From assembly GCA_049999805.1 (NCBI GenBank), contig JBNGIO010006165.1, positions 194,470 through 224,393 on the forward strand: a stretch of 29,924 nucleotides of DNA, read 5' to 3'. Position 1 is the first letter of the stretch; every line of letters starts with the position of its first letter. Of the stretch, positions 19,795 to 29,368 are shown piece after piece. This DNA comes from Folioceros fuciformis. Taxonomy: Eukaryota > Anthocerotophyta > Anthocerotopsida > Anthocerotales. The position numbers and the translations under genes were made by a program. The notes below the pieces were generated by a model. That model was not told the origin of the DNA. It saw nothing but the letters and a program-made list of their open reading frames with translations, and searched no databases.

Positions 19795-21508
19795 TTACGA
19801 TGATTGGTATGTGCATCCTGGGTAGCCTGCACAATTGCGCAACAAGAATGGAAGAAGTGAGAACAAACAAAGGAGCAAATTCCTGGTAGCAAGGACGGCA
19901 GGAAGAAAGGAAGAAAAGAAAGGCAAATTGTTGGTTTCTTACTGGGGTCGTTGGTGGTGATAACGGCTGTGCCCCCGAAATCGCAGGTTCCGCTCGCCGT
20001 CAGCTTCTTCTGGTAGTAGTCGTTGTAGGCATAGGAGGCGTGGTCGAAGACAGTGTCGGGGAGGTAGCAGGGCTGGCCAGGCTGGATGGCGGTGCAGTTG
20101 GCCTCTCCCTGGCCGCAAGCCCAGTTGAGCCCAGGCAGGAGAGCCTGGTCGCCCACGGATCTCTTGGCGATGCACCACGTCCTGTTCGCTGTGACATTAA
20201 ACACCACCCCGTTCCCGGTGAGGTCAATGCTGTAGACGGCGGTCTGGTTGGGATAGAAGAAGCCCCAATTCCTGTTAGACGCCGCCCCCTGCTGGCCGTC
20301 CTCGTTGAAGAGCTCGTAGATGAAGGCCTGGATCTCCTGGCCCCGGCGGGCCGGGGTGCCTCCTCCCTTGATCACATGTGTGACCAGGTTCTGGTTGTAG
20401 CTCTGGGCGTTCTGCACGGTGGCGCCGCTCTCGGTGGTGTCGCCCCTGCTTGGCCATCCCGTCTTGAGCACCACCACCCGCAGGTTGCTGAAGTTGGCAG
20501 CGCCCAGAGCCGCGTATACGGCGTCCAGCACAGCGTCGAAGACGTTGGCGTAGTGCAGGTTGGTGATGGTATCGTTCACCCCCACGTTGGGCAGGAAGAG
20601 GCAGTAGTTGAGGGGGATGGCGTTGGCGCCCTGCTGGAACAGGTAGAAAGGCTGCAGGTTGAGCATGAAGTAGGAGCGAGTGTCGGCGAGGAACTGCAGC
20701 ACCGGGTTGAGGTAGAGGGAGAGCAGCGTCTGGTTGAAGGCGCCCATGGATGGCGGGAAGGAGTTGGTGAGGACGGCCGTGGAGTGGGGCGTGGAGATGG
20801 CCACTTGTGACGACAGGCTGGCGTTCTTCAGAGCAGCGTAGAGGTTGTTCATGGCCGACAGCACAAAGTTGAAGGCGTTGGAGCCGTCGGAGCGGGTGAA
20901 GACCTCCTCGCCCACGGCGATGGCCGTGATGTTCACCCCGGAGGTGATATGGCGCACCACATTGTTGTTGATCCAGGTGGTGGCCGCCACTGTGCTCTGT
21001 CCCAGTCCCTCCACCTCGCTGTTCTGCACCGAGATGACGATCTGCAGCCCCGAGCCCGCGAACGCCTCCACCTGCCCCGCGTCCGATCCGTACAGCCTCA
21101 CGTGTTTCACCCCGAGATTCTTCAGCAGGAGAGCCGCCGCCGCTGGCGATGCTGAGGCATTCGGGTTGGCAAAGTTCGAGCCATAGCTCACGCCGATGTA
21201 GCCCCCTGTAGAGCAGCAGCCATGCAGCAAATTGCAGCCCACATTCTTCAGCGAAAGCAGCTGCAGACGCTTCCGACTTGAGGGAACACACACTGCCCCC
21301 AATGACCAGCAAACTCAAAGCCAAGCTAGCGCAACAAGCAAGCGAGTCCCCCACAGAAGCTGTGCAAACCGATACAGGAAGGTGGGCAGGCTGCAATTGC
21401 AGGCCCGGGGAGAAAGGAACCTGCTGGCAAGACGCAGAGGGCCGCGACCGAGAGCAGCGCGAGGAGAGCTGCCGTAAACGTTCCTCCGGGAGGCCGCCTG
21501 ATCACCAT
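19795..21508 (-). CDS. GH17 beta-1,3-glucanase-like protein with C-terminal CBM43 (X8), nucleophile Glu replaced
   Basis: Three exons, 21421-21508, 19943-21205 and 19795-19826, close in phase to 460 residues. Exon 1 is a clear signal peptide (TAALLALLSVAALCVLPAG); exon 2 starts at the mature GH17 fold (GGYIGVSYGSNFANP). GH17 marks are KNLGVKHVRLYGSD, the acid/base region IAVGEEVFT (Glu130 in place, the preceding Asn replaced by Glu), TGWPSRGDTTESG and IYELFNEDGQ. The normal (S/T)E(T/S)GWPS nucleophile is LKTGWPS here, with Lys at residue 277. A CBM43 with six Cys (373-460, WCIAK ... CDFGG) would bind beta-1,3-glucan, as in callose-associated wall proteins. The last CBM43 Cys is on a 32-base final exon (YPGCTYQSS). 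No GPI signal follows. It is secreted to the wall; catalysis is doubtful if the Lys is real, and a binding role is then possible. Confidence 0.92.
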
Positions 21509-22155
21509 CGGATTGCGCCTGCCCCCACTCCTGCTTCTGCTTCCAACTGCAGCGACTGGGGCTGCGTGTGGGCGGGAATTGGAAGCGGGAGGAATTGGAA
21601 GCCCAAACCAGAGCAGAGCAGCTGGGGCGGGCAGGGCACGGAGCGGAGCGGATTGCCGGGGAATCGGGGACGCGGGAAAGCAGCAGGACGAGGAGGAACA
21701 ACAAAAGGCCAGGAGAGGGCAATGTGGCAGACAGGCAGAGGAGATAAAAGGGGGGAGGCGGAGCGGCGAGCGCGGGGGCAGGCGGGGCAGGAAAGGACTG
21801 CGGAATGGGAAGTGGGCGATGCAATGCGCCTTGCTGGAGGCTGATCGGAGTACAGCTAACGGGAAGACACCGGGCGGGCTCAGCTCAGCTCAGCTCCAAC
21901 CGCAGCAGACGCTATAACACAGCAGCACAGAGCACACAGCGGGAAGTGCGCAGGTGAGGTTTTACAAGCGACATACTACATGACACAGGGACTGGGAGTC
22001 GGACTGGGGACTGGGGACTGGAACTGCAACGGGCCGGGCCGCGCCCGCGCCCGCGCCCAGCCCAGCCTATCCGGCATCCTGCAAAAGCAATACCATGGTT
22101 TTTTCGCTGGCCGACCAGTGCCTAGGCCACTGAATCGCCCAAACGGCCCTTGTAC
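21509..22155. other. GH17 upstream region, GC-rich, no clear gene
   Basis: This is the promoter side of the leftward GH17 gene. Long plus-strand frames (21278-21844, 21513-21917) are Gly/Arg/Glu-rich, overlap the GH17 exon 1 on the opposite strand, and have no domain. A (cagct)n run at about 21876-21897 and a (cgcgcc)n run at about 22039-22059 are simple repeats. Confidence 0.5.
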
Positions 22156-22303
22156 CTTCTGTTCGATCTAGCGCGGCCCGTAAACCCACCAACTGTTCCT
22201 TCCCCTCCCGATAAGCCCTCTTGTGTATGCTCTGACTCCAGCTGACATCCATAAAATGCTCCTCCTCAATTCTAGAGATCCGACACTGGCAGCACCAGCG
22301 AGC
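22156..22303 (-). other. Orphan exon candidate, unrecognised
   Basis: A 148-base segment on the minus strand is open in one frame and bounded by a good acceptor (tgctgttgcag) and a plausible donor (gaag|gtacaa). It would encode 49 residues rich in charged residues, including RISRIEEEHFMDVSW and HKRAYREGKEQLVGLRAAL, which look like real protein rather than chance. I do not recognise the family. A further acceptor follows downstream (tattgcttttgcag, near 22083), but the next frame turns into low-complexity Gly/Arg. It may be part of an unrecognised gene or a relic. Confidence 0.3.
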
Positions 22304-23034
22304 CTGCAACAGCATAATAATAGTATCAAGAACTGGCTTGCTTGGGGAAACGGTAGCTAGTTCTCCAGCCACTAAGAATTTTGGTTGTGATTATTTTGGC
22401 CCTCAACACAGGGTGCATCATGATTCATCTACATAGGAGCAAAGCAAATATTATTATTGCCTCGGGCAGGTAGAAGGAGATAGGTTATCAAAAAGCCAGC
22501 AAGTAAGAGTTATGAAAAGCAGTATCCATAGAAATGTTTTCAAATAGAGCCAACCACAAGCCATAGGAAGTATGAGCCCCAAGGAGCTAGTTGAAGAGAT
22601 GAATATAATATATGGAGTGTGTGCGAACCCCCTTCCCTCAAGTGATTTTATCAAAAAGCTATGAAACCCATAGTCCTTCTAAGCCCACCTATCCCTAGAG
22701 CGGAGAGTGCATGAAACCAAACAATATGTGAATAGAGTGGTCTCACATAGAACCTGGAGATGGAAAGCAAGACTCTAGAATTCAGATGTTCTTAGTCCTT
22801 CAACTCATATACATGTAACTGTACACAATATGTTTTGGGTGATGATAAACAAGGCTTTGTAACAAGTTGGATACAAAATGGCAAAGCAATAGTACATTTG
22901 CGCTACAAAACAAAACACTTGTACACTTGTGTACGAATAGTGCGCACTGTACAATTATGCATGTATGTGCACGTGGAACTTGAAACGCTAGGTACTATAC
23001 ATGAATTAAAGCTTGAGCTTGCATGCCAGGGGCA

Positions 23035-23219
23035 AATCTCTCGTGCACAAAAGTGTAGCAAATCTCTCGTGCACAAAAGTGTACGCTTGACTTAGCACAT
23101 TCCTTGGAATTTGAATCTCTCGTGCACAAGAGTGTACGCTTGACTTAGCTCATTCCTTGAGATTTGAATCTCTCGTGCACAAGAGTGTACACTTGACTTC
23201 GCTTATTCCTTGGAATTTG
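23035..23219. repeat. 53-bp tandem repeat, about 3.5 copies
   Basis: A partial copy at 23035-23060 is followed by units starting at 23061, 23114 and 23167. Each opens aatctctcgtgcacaa and runs through gtgta, cttgactt and attcctt. Units differ at a few bases. The gtgcac palindrome recurs in each. Confidence 0.9.
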
Positions 23220-23380
23220 ATTGGTTGTTAACAAATGTCAGAGAGTTTGTGCACACGTGATCCTACAGCACAGAGTATGATACATATGTACTTATGCTAT
23301 TGAATTACAGAGAGGAGGGAATGCACGTGTGATATCACGCATATATGGAAGGACGTGCAGAGGTACATACGGGATCAAAT

Positions 23381-23463
23381 CATGAACCCTTTACCCAAAC
23401 CATTCACATTGGACGTGGTGATCATGAACCCTTTACCCAAACCATTCACATTGGACATGGTGG
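23381..23463. repeat. 42-bp tandem repeat, two copies
   Basis: Copies at 23381-23422 and 23423-23463 begin catgaaccctttacccaaac and are almost identical (one g/a difference seen in ggacgtggt versus ggacatggt), so the duplication is recent. Confidence 0.9.
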
Positions 23464-24044
23464 AAACTCTTTGACTTGTAATATCCAACTATTATGTGTT
23501 TGTGCGAATACCTAAATTACTACTATGTTTCTAGGAGATCCATGCTTAACTAGTAGAAGTATACCTAACTAATATAATTAAGTTCAAAGTCCGTTTGAAT
23601 AGCGTAGCATTTCTCGAGGAGCAAAGTCATGTATATGTAATGTGCGTATAATGCGTGGCAATTTGCAGAAGTGGGGGAAATCGGGTAGGCCAGGGTCCCC
23701 GCCTAGCCGTTGGGTCAGCATGCTGCGCGAATGCTCAACTACGATAGAGACCTAGAGTTAAGAAACTGAAGCGTTTCGTACGCAGGCAGGGGGAGGGCGG
23801 GGTCCGCACGTCCAACGGTCACTCGCCAGTTGGGCAGTCGCAGCAGAATCTTCGCCATTTCTTTATGGGCAAGCCTCCAGTGCTCATCAATGCGCTCTTC
23901 TCTAAATTGATCGTTCACACTCCTTAACCTCCGTTCCGTTCCGACACACACTCCTTGTCAGACGAACCGTTGAGACCGCCCACCTCCGCGGTTGACCACT
24001 CCCAGCCTCCCCCTCTGATCCGAGACCTCTTCCGATCCCAACCC

Positions 24045-24086
24045 CGAGACCAAGACGGAGACCTAGACCAAGACCAAGACCGAGAC
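24045..24086. repeat. Seven hexamers of the form NNAGAC
   Basis: Seven consecutive hexamers: cgagac, caagac, ggagac, ctagac, caagac, caagac, cgagac. They keep both strands open (Asp-Gln/Arg on plus, Ser-Trp/Arg on minus), which inflates the flanking open frames. Confidence 0.85.
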
Positions 24087-25443
24087 AGAATGCGCCTCCC
24101 TCTCACAGCAGCCCCGCACTCCATGCATCTGGACACTTCTCCGCTAAACCTAGTATGCAGCTGCTTGAGGAGACCGAGTGAGAATTCCGCCTTAGACTGT
24201 CGGTGGTCCTCCGCCTTTCTCCAACATGAACTGCGCTTACCCTGATACGTTAGGAGTCGGACAAAGGCCATCCCAAGACGAGGGTGGCATCCGCGGGCGC
24301 CTCCTGGTGTGCGCCCTACAATGAGATAGAAAGTTGCTTGTCCCCAAAGCTTGGTAGCCCTGCCCTCTGCCCTTTGCCGGTCAGTGGTAAAAGTACGATG
24401 ATGGGGACCGAGGGTGCTTGTTTAATCATCCGAATCCTTACAGCCTGCTCCAGTTGTCTCGCCTAACCCCATGGGCCGCCTCTGACACCAGCGCGCAGGG
24501 CGGACGGCTGGCTCAGTCCTCAGGGAAGGAATATTTGTTCTCGGAGTGGCCCTGTCCTGCCCTGCCCTCGCAGACAGCACACCACACAGCTACCAGCACT
24601 GCTCTGGCGCCTGCCTGCCTTTAGCCCTCCTGCTCTTGCCCTGCCCTGCCCTGGACGCCCCATGAACCCGGCCGGGCCCGTCAAGCCGGGCCCGGCAAGG
24701 AGCCGGAGAGTTGTGGCGTCCTCGGCCAACGGCATCCTGCACTCATCCCACAACAGGCTGCACGGCGCATTAAACGCAAAATGATAAAATTTGGGTGTCA
24801 GACCCAAAATCCATCACGGGGGATATGGAGTACACTAGGAGTCGGAAGCCAGCACTGATAGCGCCGTCGGCTCTGCCTCCTGCCAGCCAGGGCCTCGAGC
24901 AGCACCTCCCTTCTCATCAGGTCTCACAGGGACTCAACACTCTAATCTCCAGCCCCCACCGTCCACCCCCGACCCACTTCCATCGCCGCTTGCTGTGCTG
25001 CCTCATCACGCTGGGATGCCAAGCTTGCCAACTTGGCAATCGAGAAGTCTCCAGTCTGGACACGGAAATCAGTGCCTCCTTTGCCGTCTCGTTTACCAAG
25101 TTACCACACAACCCGATGAAGAAGCCATGATGAAGACTAGGCCATAATGCTGTAAAACAACCTTTCTCTCCACATTTTCACTCAACGGCTTTCAATTCAA
25201 TCCGACACCCATGTCAGTAGCTCTTGGCAGCCGAACCACAGTTCTACCACCAACTTCACCAACAGCAGACCAACTCCATCTCGCAGAGGCAGGCCCCCAA
25301 GTACTTGGAGCTGGCGTTGCAGTAACAAAATAGATAAACTTTGGGACAGCAGCGCGAACAAGTGGATGCAAGTGGCCACGGTATTGGACCCCATGACTTC
25401 CAATTATCTAGGGTTACTGTACAACCCTCCAAACCTGATACAT

Positions 25444-27043
25444 CTAGGGCCCAAAACTTGCGTGCCATTGCTTGGGGAGATACTCTCCAAATATCGACTT
25501 CAGTAACTCTTTGTCCTTCTCTCCTGGTGGCTGTGCACTGTACCCCCTAACCACGGCCAGACGTGAAGCCCGACGACCAATCTCGGCACAGCGTTTCCTT
25601 TTCCTGGCAAGGATAGACGATGGTGTTTCTTCCTTCGTCTCCGCAGAGCCTGCGCCCGGGTTAGCCTCATCCGACCCATTGCCAACGGTAGAACCACCAC
25701 CATCCGTGCTCTGCTCGCTGCCGCTAGCGGCACGGGTTTCAGTCTCCCCAACGTTGCTCGACACAACATCAGCTTCCTTGCTGCCCCACCAACGATATGA
25801 CGTGCGGCTTAATCCAGAGGATGGAAATCCATTCCTAAACTCATCTAAGAAACTTGGAAACGAAACCTTGGGCTTGTGGGCAAGCGAAGTGGCAGTTGAA
25901 GCCATGGCCACGTGATCTCGGTGAGCTGGGATCGGGTTTACTGGCAATTGGGAGGCAGAGCTTACGCCAGTCCACGACCCGAATTGACGATCTGGTATTG
26001 CTTGAGCCCTGAAACGAAAGCGGGTAAATGGAAGTTATGAGAAAAAGAACTAGAATTCTATTCAAGTCCACTGAGGACGGATTTCCACCATGGACTGAGA
26101 AGCTCTCAGATGCTAGTTCCCAACCGGCTGCAATATAAAGCTACAGCTCTGATTTCCATGCAGTCAAACTTTGAACACCACAACAGGCTGAACACAATCC
26201 ACAGCAAAACGGCAAGCACCAAATCCACAACAAAATCGCAAAGCTGGAGAACATCCGAAGGGCAACGTACATAGTTGGAGCAGAGGCCAACATATAGTGA
26301 GGATCCGACAATTGTCCTGACTGTTTCTCGGCAGCAAGCTTGGCCTTAATATCCTCTGCTGCTTCCCGCCTGATGTCCTCAATCGACTTTCCAGCCATTA
26401 TCTGCATACGTTCAACAACTGAGTAATTCAAGAACGAAGCTATTCCCTACCAAAATTCAGACAACACCCTCAACAGATCTCGCCTCCTTCGTTTTGAAAA
26501 AACAAAGAAATATATATGACCAGGCAGTGGCGTCAGAAACCCTAAATTTCGTCTGGTGGTGGAACGCAGACAACTCACTTTACGGTATGGCCATCTTGGT
26601 ATGCCATTGTCCCTGCAAATTCTCTTCAAGGTACTGCTGCAGACACCTGCGACGACCGGCAGAGAGACATAAGTGTGCCACAAACAAGAAGTTCTTGACC
26701 AAACAAAGAATCGAAAGAACCCGCAATACAACTACCACCGACACCACCAACAGAGACGTCAGGTAAGAAGCAAGCAGGAGATTCTGAATCACACCCAAGA
26801 TCTACGGGCAAGTAAGGTCTCCGAAAAGCGGACAGAGGAGATGAAAAAACCTCTCTAGAGAAGGGAGCTGTAAGTCATAAATAGGTTAACACAGGGAAAG
26901 AAACACCAACCAAGCTGGTAAGATGCCTCTGCAATAGGAAGTTTGAAGAACTTGGCCATATCGTCGAAGCTTATCTGCGTGGCTCCATTCCCTGAAGTGG
27001 AAACACTAGATACGGCCTGTGGAGGCATCGTCGCCCGTAGCAT
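25444..27043 (-). CDS. RWP-RK domain transcription factor
   Basis: Four exons, 26911-27043, 26579-26646, 26271-26401 and 25444-26008, close in phase to 298 residues. The RWP-RK domain lies at about 25-67: ISFDDMAKFFKLPIAEASYQ, then LGVCSSTLKRICRDNGIPRW, ending in the diagnostic RWPYRK (62-67). A helical segment follows (GKSIEDIRREAAEDIKAKLA), and the remaining ~190 residues are Ser/Gly-rich with a basic patch ARKRKRCAEIGRRASR. RWP-RK proteins are plant and algal DNA-binding regulators of nitrogen responses (NLP) or germ-cell identity (RKD). This protein lacks the PB1 domain of NLPs and does not match RKD proteins outside the core, so it is probably another small RWP-RK clade; the target process is unknown. 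ATG 27043 was chosen as the first Met; the Met at residue 6 is an alternative. Confidence 0.92.
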
Positions 27044-28269
27044 TTCTTCTAGTCAGTCCAGTTTACCCGAATCGATATGCGACGCGCTGGGACGAGATGC
27101 GCGACTGCCTTGCTTACTATGCACAATCTCACCGCCTGCACGCCCTCCTGTTAATCAAACGCGCCAATTTCATAGCGCCACCTTCCACTGCCAGTTCCCC
27201 TCACCGGCGTTACACACCCGGATCCCGGTCTACCCTAACGTGTACCGTCCTCTGTTTTAGTTTCCAGTTTCTCTCTCCAGTTTCTCCCTCGGTGCGGAAT
27301 TCACATTATGTACATATTTCATGTCAGGAGATAAAGAAGAAGAAGCTAATACTCTATTGAAAAGAGAGAAAATCTCATCCACCCTCCATATAGAGACCCG
27401 AAAGGTGAAGGGGGTTAACTAGCCCCACAAATACCGTCCCCTAAGTATCTACACCTTTTTAGTTGTCATGTTTGGAGATACATGTAGTGAAGGGTCTACC
27501 ATGTTAGATATGGCATACCAAAGGGGACATGCCCCCTCTCTCTAGGATTTTTTACAAACACACCCATTATGCGTCCCCTTTGGCGCGTACGCGACTTTGA
27601 AGGTCAAAACCAAACCGGACATTTGACACATGCATGTGAAAAAACGTGTGTGGAGGCCACTTGAAACACGTTTCCTGGGGTCGACAAAAAAAAGCTGCCA
27701 CCAAACTAGCCAAATCTCTTGCCGTCCATCTCTAGAGGCCTTTCCTACTCAGGGTTTAGGGTTTCGCCTCCCTTCCACCTTCCGACGCACATGCCTTCCC
27801 CCATCCGTCAGGCATCTGCGGCTCATCTGCAAGTTCGTGCGCTCAGCCCCCCCTCCCCCCTTCCTGCCATCTAGCCCCATGCCATACCAACGCCCCCACC
27901 CTCCATTACTGACAGCCTCACGAAAAACGGGTCACACAGATATACGCTAAACAATGTTGTCCAGGCCTTATTGTTTGTGTGTTTCTTGCTGGCTCTCGGC
28001 TGCTAAGCTTTGCTTTGATGGTGCGTACAGAAAGCCCCTACGGCCTCCTGGTGCAAGCCACCAATGGACTTCGCACCTGCAACACATTTGCTTATGTCGA
28101 CTAGAGTTCCTGTGGTGGGTTTTCGCAACACACGTTAGAGGTCGCGGCGGTTGTTGTCGCAACTCACAGTAGTGGCTTACGGGTTTCTCACTGCAACTTG
28201 TTCATGTCCAAGTGTATGTAGGCTTGGTAAGGTCAACACGATAAGAAATGTGTCTTGGGTTGGGCTCGG
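27044..28269. other. Upstream region of the RWP-RK gene, no gene seen
   Basis: This region holds the promoter of the leftward RWP-RK gene. Short plus-strand frames (27630-27950, 27954-28172) have no recognisable domain. The lost 5' part of the TauE/SafE remnant would be expected in the right half, but I cannot find its membrane segments there. Confidence 0.5.
27750..27766. promoter_or_regulatory. Telo-box-like motif (TTTAGGGTTT)
   Basis: The sequence cagggtttagggtttcg contains the plant telo-box in reverse (AAACCCTAAA), followed by a pyrimidine-rich stretch. Such boxes lie near transcription starts of many housekeeping plant genes. It may mark the former plus-strand promoter of the TauE remnant. 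Confidence 0.35.
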
Positions 28270-28896
28270 GACATTCTGGGCCCTCAGCTTTTGGAAATAG
28301 GCATCAGTCCTTAGGTTAGAAACCAAATCTGGGCTGCGCTTCTAGCTACAGGGCATTATCTGTTTGCGCCGGTATTTGTGTGTGTGCTTCAAAGCGTTCA
28401 ACTGAATGCTACTTGCCCGCAGGTGACAAGTGCAACGGCAACGTTCATCATGATGTTCTCGTCATCCATGTCGGTCATTGAGTACTACCTCTTGGGCCGC
28501 ATCCCCATCACCTATGGTGAGTGGTCTCTTATCACCTGCCCTTGCATCGTGCAGTCTCTCCACAGCCTCACTCTCACCTCCAAGTTCATGCTCTCTGTAC
28601 AGGATCGTACCTGGTCCTGTTGGCCATTGTATCTGCCTTCTCGTGTCAGTACTTTGTTGCAAAGCTGATTAGGATGTTGAAGAGACCTTCCATCATTGTG
28701 TTCACTTTATCTTTAGGGTTGTCATAATCGCCTTCACTATGGGTACACAGAGTAGGCATCCTGCTTGTTTTGTCTGTCCTTCCAGCTTGATCCAATTGCT
28801 ACCTCCTTTTATGCAGGGATCGTTGGAATCATCAGGAATGTGCATAGGTTTCAAGCAGGAGAATACATGGGCTTCGAGAGCCTCTACACAGCATAG
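28270..28896 (+). pseudogene. TauE/SafE-family sulfite-exporter-like membrane protein, 3' remnant
   Basis: Four exon-like blocks match the C-terminal half of plant TauE/SafE proteins: ~28270-28314 (ILGPQLLEIGISP), 28423-28516 ([20 protein letters not shown]), 28603-28742 ([20 protein letters not shown], then [15 protein letters not shown]), and 28817-28896 (GIVGIIRNVHRFQAGEYMGF, stop TAG). Borders are GT/AG and conserved in phase, but the codon that should be Gln at the first border is TAG (28312-28314), and block 3 is one base short in a G run at 28716-28718, which throws it out of frame. The N-terminal half is not visible upstream. The family is polytopic and thought to export anions such as sulfite. 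This copy looks inactive and 5'-truncated, although its last exon still ends cleanly. It converges with the LRR fragment. Confidence 0.75.
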
Positions 28897-29071
28897 TAGC
28901 CATTGAACGATGTCGGAAGCTATTCGCACGTTGTATATTTCTTCATTGTTATTGCCTACTGCAATTTTTTGGGCAGCCTGGAATAGTTTTCCTCTCACCC
29001 ATCCTCCCAGAGTGCAATGCACCTTTCTGCCCTTGAGCTCATCCCGTCAGAAGGATCTCCAGAGTAGAAAT

Positions 29072-29368
29072 CTACAACCATGAGACTGCATAATCCACTG
29101 ATTTTGAACACTTGAGGAACAAAGGTGTTGATCTAGCGACCATAGAGCTTCGTACAGACCGTAACAGATTCCCTATAAGAACCATCTTCCGTAAGGTTGT
29201 CATGTTCCCAAGTGTTGTCGGCAAACCTGCCAAGTTATTGTTGAACAAGTCCAGAACTGAGAGACGCAAGGAGCAAGCCTCCATGGGAAACACTGTGACC
29301 TGGTTGCCATGCAAGTCAAGAGTGGCCAGCGCTTTCAGACAGCCCATCTCCGGCGGGAGAGACGACAT
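29072..29368 (-). pseudogene. LRR protein fragment, probably decayed
   Basis: A 98-residue frame carries about three leucine-rich repeats of the intracellular plant or LRRC40 type: MSSLPPEMGCLKALATLDLH, LSVLDLFNNNLAGLPTTLGN and TTLRKMVLIGNLLRSVRSSM. The frame stays open upstream of the Met into LGLNR, the expected start of the repeat. Still further upstream an acceptor (ctttgcag, about 29427) opens a different frame reading SDIGLIPP, which also looks like LRR sequence, so a frameshift lies between them near 29380-29400. The usual C-terminal LKYLR motif is not intact (LKCSK). I read it as a remnant, but a gene with exons beyond the window edge is not excluded. Confidence 0.5.

Larger units (their letters stand above)
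22304..25443. other. Long gene-poor stretch with tandem repeats
   Basis: From about 22400 to 23700 the DNA is AT-rich and holds two tandem repeats (listed separately). No transposase, reverse transcriptase or integrase signature is visible. From about 23750 to 25440 it is GC-richer with short frames on both strands. The frame at 23739-23951 (minus) contains plausible protein-like sequence (EERIDEHWRLAHKEMAKILL), but I do not recognise it. The rightmost part should include the 3' UTR of the RWP-RK gene. Confidence 0.5.

Noticed and set aside
20040-20810. 256-codon plus-strand open frame
   Set aside because: It is antisense to the GH17 exon; GC-rich codons keep the opposite strand open. No domain or splice support.
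20275-21396. 373-codon minus-strand frame, Arg/His/Gly-rich
   Set aside because: Alternative frame of the GH17 exon with biased composition; the true frame is supported by family motifs.
21278-21917. Gly/Arg/Glu-rich plus-strand frames
   Set aside because: Low-complexity GC-rich sequence overlapping GH17 exon 1 on the other strand; no conserved motif.
23035-23219. CRISPR-like array
   Set aside because: Units abut as a plain tandem repeat without unique spacers, in a plant nuclear context.
23924-24271. SR-protein-like minus-strand frame (Ser-Arg-Trp repeats)
   Set aside because: The Ser-Arg look comes from a seven-copy hexamer; no RNA-recognition motif and no splice-supported exons.
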